64,000 nucleotides of DNA from positions 1,612,001 through 1,676,000 of the forward strand of contig WGMG01000006.1 of the NCBI GenBank assembly GCA_016125185.1. Direction: 5' to 3'. This document shows, one piece after another, positions 60,612 through 64,000 of the stretch. The position numbers and the translations under genes were made by a program. Positions within the stretch are counted from its first letter, which is position 1; every line of letters starts with the position of its first letter. The stretch is from Armatimonadota bacterium. GTDB lineage: Bacteria; Armatimonadota; Fimbriimonadia; Fimbriimonadales; Fimbriimonadaceae. Below the pieces are notes generated by a model. That model saw nothing but the letters and a program-made list of their open reading frames with translations, did no database searches and was not told the DNA's origin.

Positions 60612-61574
60612 ATGACCCTCGGCGTCGCAATGGAGAGCGAAATTCGTCAGCAACCCTCTGTGCTGGCAGAAAACGGTCCGAAGTATTTTCAACAGCTCGA
60701 AGCCTTCTTCCGCGAGCGCGAAGAGTTCGACATGGTCCTGCTGGCCGCCCGTGGCTCTAGCGACAACGCGGCGCTCTACGCCCGATACCTGATCGAAATC
60801 CACCTCGGCATCCCTGTTTCGCTCGCCGCTCCCAGCGTCATCACCCGTTACAAAAGCAACATCCGCTACCGCAAGGCGCTTGCCATCGGCATCTCGCAGA
60901 GCGGCGCCGCACCCGACGTCGCCGAAGTCCTGGGCTACATGAAGGAGCAGGGCCACACCACCCTCGCCATCACCAACACGCCCAACTCCCGGCTGACCAC
61001 CGTCGCCACCGAGAGCCTGCTTCTCGGATGCGGACCCGAGAACTCCGTCGCCGCCACCAAGACCTACACCTCGACGCTTCTCGCCCTCTATCAGTTGGTT
61101 CGTGCCCTTGGCGGAAAGCTCCCGTCGCCCCAAATCCCCGACGACGCCTGGATCGAGCGCAGCTCAGAAATCGCCCAAGGCTTCTCGGGACCGATGAACC
61201 GGTGCAATCCCATCTTCGCCATCGCCCGCGGCTACGGCTTTTGCACCGCTCTCGAAACCGCCCTCAAGCTGATGGAATGCGCTCTGGTGCCTTGCAAGGC
61301 CTACAGTGCCGCCGACTTCGAACATGGCCCCAAGGCTCTCGCCGGGCATGGCAGCGCGGCGATCTCTTACTTCGGGTCGCTTCCCGGCCTTCGCGATCAG
61401 GGATGCGAAATCCTCGAAGTCGATTCGCCCCTTCCGAAGTCGAGCGACACCGAACCGATCTTCCCTATCTGGGACATCATTGTCGGCCAATGGCTGGCTC
61501 TCCATGTTGCCCGCTCTCGTGGCCTCGATCCCGATAAGGCCCGTCACCTTAGCAAGGTCACCGAGACGCTATAA
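60612..61574 (+). CDS. SIS-domain sugar-phosphate isomerase/deaminase-like protein
   Basis: A 320-residue cytoplasmic protein with two SIS domains, as in the isomerase half of GlmS, AgaS or FrlB. Evidence: MESEIRQQPSVLAENGPKYF and LAARGSSDNAALYARYLIE at the start, ISQSGAAPDVAEVLGYMKEQGHTTLAITNTPNS (phosphosugar loop), AATKTYTSTLLALYQL, and the C-terminal KSVT-like KVTETL tail. There is no glutaminase domain, so it probably deaminates or isomerises an amino-sugar or fructoselysine-type phosphate, exact substrate unknown. ATG 60612 is the start matching family length. Confidence 0.93.
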   Translation: MTLGVAMESEIRQQPSVLAENGPKYFQQLEAFFREREEFDMVLLAARGSSDNAALYARYLIEIHLGIPVSLAAPSVITRYKSNIRYRKALAIGISQSGAAPDVAEVLGYMKEQGHTTLAITNTPNSRLTTVATESLLLGCGPENSVAATKTYTSTLLALYQLVRALGGKLPSPQIPDDAWIERSSEIAQGFSGPMNRCNPIFAIARGYGFCTALETALKLMECALVPCKAYSAADFEHGPKALAGHGSAAISYFGSLPGLRDQGCEILEVDSPLPKSSDTEPIFPIWDIIVGQWLALHVARSRGLDPDKARHLSKVTETL

Positions 61575-61625
61575 AAAAAGTGGGCCGTGCCTAAAAAAAG
61601 TGGGCCGTGCCTAGGCACGACCCAC
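61572..61625 (-). terminator. Terminator of the BMP lipoprotein gene with duplicated arm
   Basis: A 12-bp stem (61600-61611 with 61614-61625, one wobble) with a 2-base spacer, followed on the minus strand by a run of 7 T. A 20-bp segment (TAAAAAAAGTGGGCCGTGCC) occurs twice in direct tandem (61572-61591, 61592-61611), so a second copy of the T-run and one stem arm lies beyond it. Confidence 0.88.
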
Positions 61626-61645
61626 GGTTCGCGGCTTACCGCCGG

Positions 61646-62686
61646 TTACAGCTTCGTCGGAACCTTGATCTTTCCGTCGATGATGTCCTGCTTCGCCTGG
61701 TCGAGCTTCTTCAGCGTATCCGCACCGATGATGTCCTTGGTGTACTTCATGTCGCTGAGGCCCACGCCGTTGACCTTCAGGTCATAAACCTTGATACCCG
61801 GCGTGAACTTGCCGTCCTTCACGTCCTTGATCGTTTGGTAGACCGCTTCATCGACATGCTTGATCATCGAGGTCAGAACGTGGCCCGGAGCCTGGTCGTC
61901 TTGGTCGCTATCCACGCCGATGGCATACTTGCCCGTTTCCTTGGCCGCCTCGATCACGCCGATGCCGCATCGGCCCGCCGCGTGGTAAACGATGTCGGCC
62001 CCGTCGCTGAACAACGCCTTGGCGTTCTCTTTGCCCGCCTGGGTGTCGTCCCAGCTCTCGGTGTACTTGCCCGGAAGCACGACGACTTTCGGGTTGGCCG
62101 CCAGGGCGCCCGCCTTATAGCCAGCCTCAAACTTCTCGATCAGATCGATCTTTTGTCCGCCGACGAAGCCGATCTTGCCCGTCTTGGTCGTCGAACCGGC
62201 AATGAATCCCGCCAGATAGCTGCCCTGCTCTTCCGAAAACAGCAGAGATCGAACATTGGGAGCATCGACAGAAGCATCGATGATCGCAAAGTGAACCTTG
62301 GGATATTTCGGAGCAACCTGCTGAACCGCGTTCTGCTGGTTGATTCCAACTGCAAAAATAATGTCTTCGCCGTCTTCGGCAAGTGTCGAGAGGTTGGTGA
62401 CGTAGTTGTTGGCGGCCTTCGTATCAACCGTTCGGCCCTTAAAGCCAAACTCTCTTTGGGCTCGGTCCAAACCTGCGTAGGCCGAGTCGTTGAAGGACTT
62501 GTCGCCCCGTCCGCCGGTATCGAAAACCATCGCAACCTTGAGGTCAGAACCGGATGGATTGGTCGCACCGTTATTCGCCGTCGAAGACGCGGAACTCGTA
62601 CCGGAGCCGTTGGAATCACCACCCGTGCAGCCGGTTAGGAGGAGCGCCATGGTGGCCGCAACCAGTCCAAATGTCAGTGTTTTCAT
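61646..62686 (-). CDS. BMP-family ABC transporter substrate-binding lipoprotein
   Basis: A 346-residue extracytoplasmic solute-binding protein. The signal MKTLTFGLVAATMALLLTGC ends in a lipobox. A Ser/Gly/Asn linker is followed by the BMP/PnrA fold: KVAMVFDTGGRGDKSFNDSAYAGLDRAQREFG, VTNLSTLAEDGEDIIFAVGINQQNAV, and the late GVDSDQDDQAPGHVLTSMIKHVDEAVYQTIKDV. Members bind purine nucleosides or similar ligands. AAGGA precedes ATG 62686 by 5 bases. The matching permease and ATPase genes are not seen in the window. Confidence 0.94.
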   Translation of the reverse strand: MKTLTFGLVAATMALLLTGCTGGDSNGSGTSSASSTANNGATNPSGSDLKVAMVFDTGGRGDKSFNDSAYAGLDRAQREFGFKGRTVDTKAANNYVTNLSTLAEDGEDIIFAVGINQQNAVQQVAPKYPKVHFAIIDASVDAPNVRSLLFSEEQGSYLAGFIAGSTTKTGKIGFVGGQKIDLIEKFEAGYKAGALAANPKVVVLPGKYTESWDDTQAGKENAKALFSDGADIVYHAAGRCGIGVIEAAKETGKYAIGVDSDQDDQAPGHVLTSMIKHVDEAVYQTIKDVKDGKFTPGIKVYDLKVNGVGLSDMKYTKDIIGADTLKKLDQAKQDIIDGKIKVPTKL

Positions 62687-62762
62687 GAGAATCCTTAATA
62701 CCGTACCTGGTAAACTAGGCGAATTATGGCGCAGTTTCTTGCGCCAATAGGAGCCCCATAGT

Positions 62763-63338
62763 TTGATTACTTGTAATCTCACCAAACTTGAATCCGCCGT
62801 AGACCAATTGCGTAAAGCTTATCCGAAAGTGGCCGCCGCTGATGCAGCCCTCGTTGCCACCGCTTTGAGCATCTCTGGTCGCCACGCTAAGGCGGTTTAC
62901 GAAGGTGAGTATTTTCTTTGGCCGGACGACAATCAGAAGCTGATGGAGTCCATGTCGGCCCATCTCCACTCCGTCAACGAGGCGATCGAAGAAAGCACGC
63001 CTAAGAAGACCACCAAGGCCGCGGCCGCCGCTCTCGAAGAAGAGCCGGTCATGGTCAATATCGGCCTCGCCCCGAACCTTCCTGCCGGCGAAGCCGTTCT
63101 CACCAACCGCGAAGACCTGAAGACCCTGCTGTCTGATGTCCTTCAAGGCGGCGTCGAATACGTCTATGGTGCACAGGATATCGGCTGGCAGTGGGCGCTC
63201 GACCGAGCGAACTGGAGCACGATCTCCGATGGCGACCTCAGTCGGCGAATCAAGATCAAAGCCAACTTCACCGAAGGCGCCGTCGGCGTCGAGCAAGGTG
63301 CAACTACCAAGAAGCGCGGCAAGAAGGGCGAAGAATAA
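62763..63338 (+). CDS. Hypothetical protein with TTG start
   Basis: A 191-residue soluble protein. The N-terminal 75 residues are helical with hydrophobic repeats (LTKLESAVDQLRKAYPKVAAADAALVATAL). A low-complexity EE/KK linker follows, then a mixed alpha/beta part. The AGGAG ribosome binding site lies 8 bases before TTG 62763, which decides the start. The C-terminus is basic (KKRGKKGEE). No family is recognised. Confidence 0.72.
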   Translation: MITCNLTKLESAVDQLRKAYPKVAAADAALVATALSISGRHAKAVYEGEYFLWPDDNQKLMESMSAHLHSVNEAIEESTPKKTTKAAAAALEEEPVMVNIGLAPNLPAGEAVLTNREDLKTLLSDVLQGGVEYVYGAQDIGWQWALDRANWSTISDGDLSRRIKIKANFTEGAVGVEQGATTKKRGKKGEE

Positions 63339-63357
63339 GCTTCTAGAAGTAACCGGA

Positions 63358-63400
63358 AATCTGGGCACTCAGACTTGTCTGAGTGCCCAGATTCATTTTT
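63358..63400 (+). terminator. Intrinsic terminator
   Basis: A perfect 17-bp stem (63358-63374 with 63377-63393) and 2-base loop, followed by TCATTTTT. It lies 20 bp past the stop of the gene ending at 63338. Confidence 0.92.
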
Positions 63401-63420
63401 AGGAGGGCATTACGGACGGC

Positions 63421-63480
63421 ATTCTCCCTCGCTGGCCGAGGGAGCGGTGAGCAGGCGCTAGGCGGCGAACCGGAGGGAGT
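63421..63480. repeat. REP-like palindromic element
   Basis: CTCCCTCG/CGAGGGAG hairpin, then CGGTGAGC ... GCGAACCG and GAGGGAG. It is nearly the same as the element at 40191-40246 except for the variable inner loop. Confidence 0.72.
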
Positions 63481-63485
63481 GGAAA

Positions 63486-63720
63486 CGAACCGTGGATTGA
63501 AGCAAACCGCCCAAGCGCGAAGCGCGAGCCCCAAGCGAAGCGGCCCTAGCGAAGCAGCCCTTGCACTCCGAACCAAGATATCCCTTGGCGAAGGAGGGTC
63601 CGCCAGAAAGGGCATCACAAAGATGCCCTTTCCGTGGAGGGTAAGCGACGCACGAGCGAACCGTGGGATTGAAGCAAACCGCCCTAGCGCGAAGCGCGAG
63701 CCCCAAGCGAAGCGGCCCTT
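63486..63720. repeat. Duplicated 62-64 bp segment flanking a hairpin
   Basis: 63486-63547 and 63657-63720 are near-identical (CGAACCGTGG..ATTGAAGCAA start, AGCGCGAAGCGCGAG centre, AGCGAAGCGGCCCT end). Between them is a perfect 10-bp hairpin AAAGGGCATC/GATGCCCTTT (63607-63631). Inside each copy AGCGCGAAGCGCGAG is itself repetitive. No coding potential is seen. Confidence 0.72.
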
Positions 63721-63776
63721 GCACCAGCTTTCCTATCGGCGAGCGTCCCCAACCCCCAAACACCCACCAGCCAAAG

Positions 63777-63825
63777 ATATCCCTTGGCGAAGGGATCGGT
63801 GAGCGACCAGCGAACCGAGGGATTG
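63777..63825. repeat. REP-like palindromic element
   Basis: ATCCCTT-GGCG-AAGGGAT hairpin, then CGGTGAGCGA...GCGAACCGAGGGATT. It is almost the same as the element at 57912-57963. Confidence 0.72.
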
Positions 63826-63870
63826 TTGCCCTGGCGACCTGAGCGAAGCGGCCCTTGCCCTGAGCGAGCC

Positions 63871-64000
63871 CTAGCGAAGCGAGCCCTTTGTCCCCGCCAA
63901 CTTCTCCGCCGCCTCCAGATACCGCTTCGCCGCTGGCTCCGACGAATTCCACGTCGGTCGAGCCTCGCTGTTCGCCACATCCAAAACCGTCGCCGCCGTC
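63871..64000 (-). CDS. C-terminal end of a gene running off the window (partial)
   Basis: One minus-strand frame reads as protein for about 42 codons from the window edge to TAG at 63871-63873: AATVLDVANSEARPTWNSSE, then AAKRYLEAAEKLAGTK. Composition is natural and lacks the repeat-derived patterns to its left. The REP-rich region begins right after the stop. Function cannot be inferred from this fragment. Confidence 0.5.
   Translation of the reverse strand, partial: TAATVLDVANSEARPTWNSSEPAAKRYLEAAEKLAGTKGSLR

Noticed and set aside
61607-62638. Open frame antisense to the BMP lipoprotein gene
   Set aside because: The sense gene has a lipobox, ribosome binding site and a full family match; the antisense has none.
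63458-63980. Minus-strand open frames across the repeat field
   Set aside because: They translate repeats in alternate frames (SLGARAS-like words) and contain no natural protein sequence; only the 42-codon end at 63871-64000 looks real.

Overview
The window is a stretch of bacterial chromosome that looks like Armatimonadota, probably the Fimbriimonadales branch. The evidence for this is a prepilin with the FPVFAQAK motif and DUF1559-like C-terminus, several PEP-CTERM proteins, many small lipoproteins with a VGC-type lipobox, frequent TTG and GTG starts, and GC-rich core genes. No phage, integrase, intact insertion sequence or CRISPR array was seen. The taxonomic call is inference from these traits.

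Layout. 1-2713: an M48 metalloprotease, a DUF1232 protein and a TPR protein ending in a degenerate GGDEF domain. 2996-5478: an AT-rich two-gene insert of unknown function. 5537-8458: a tight leftward operon (dCMP deaminase, WecA-like transferase, undecaprenyl-PP phosphatase, peptidyl-tRNA hydrolase). 8531-11092: a dockerin-tailed subtilase. 11338-13950: a LacI regulator with a striking tandem palindromic operator, then a prepilin and two lipoproteins. 14116-22812: aldehyde dehydrogenase, GNAT, M32 carboxypeptidase, a DUF2089/DUF4097 pair, a PEP-CTERM protein and small unknown genes. 22916-24766: atpD-atpC without the rest of the ATP synthase operon. 24858-30167: an AT-rich island with a 1.5-kaa RHS protein and a possible immunity gene. 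30274-37881: SPFH protein, PEP-CTERM proteins, an ECF sigma/anti-sigma pair, nucleoside hydrolase and methyltransferase. 38055-44243: PIN-like protein, RtcB ligase and a pair of large secreted proteins.

44502-45690 is the most unusual part. It is a 1.2-kb protein-free stretch with three tandem paralogous structured RNAs, each with its own promoter, and each preceded by the same palindrome (TTATCCACA, a 5-6 nt gap, TGTGGATAA) centred about 63 bp before the predicted start. A fourth palindrome stands alone. Hairpins in the three RNAs are preserved by compensatory base changes. I cannot assign them to a known RNA family. The palindrome halves match the DnaA-box consensus, so an origin or a DnaA-linked function is an alternative reading.

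46264-64000: a small coupled gene pair with a nucleotidyltransferase-like protein, ribosomal protein L9, an MCE/MlaD protein, a REP-associated transposase-like protein that has lost its HUH motif, a PII protein with an altered T-loop, a PhoR-like kinase, glycoside hydrolases, tRNA-Leu(UAG), a run of palindromes, an SIS-domain protein, a BMP-type solute-binding lipoprotein, and a REP-like repeat field at the right edge. Similar REP-like elements recur at 40.2, 53.9, 57.9 and 63.4-63.8 kb.
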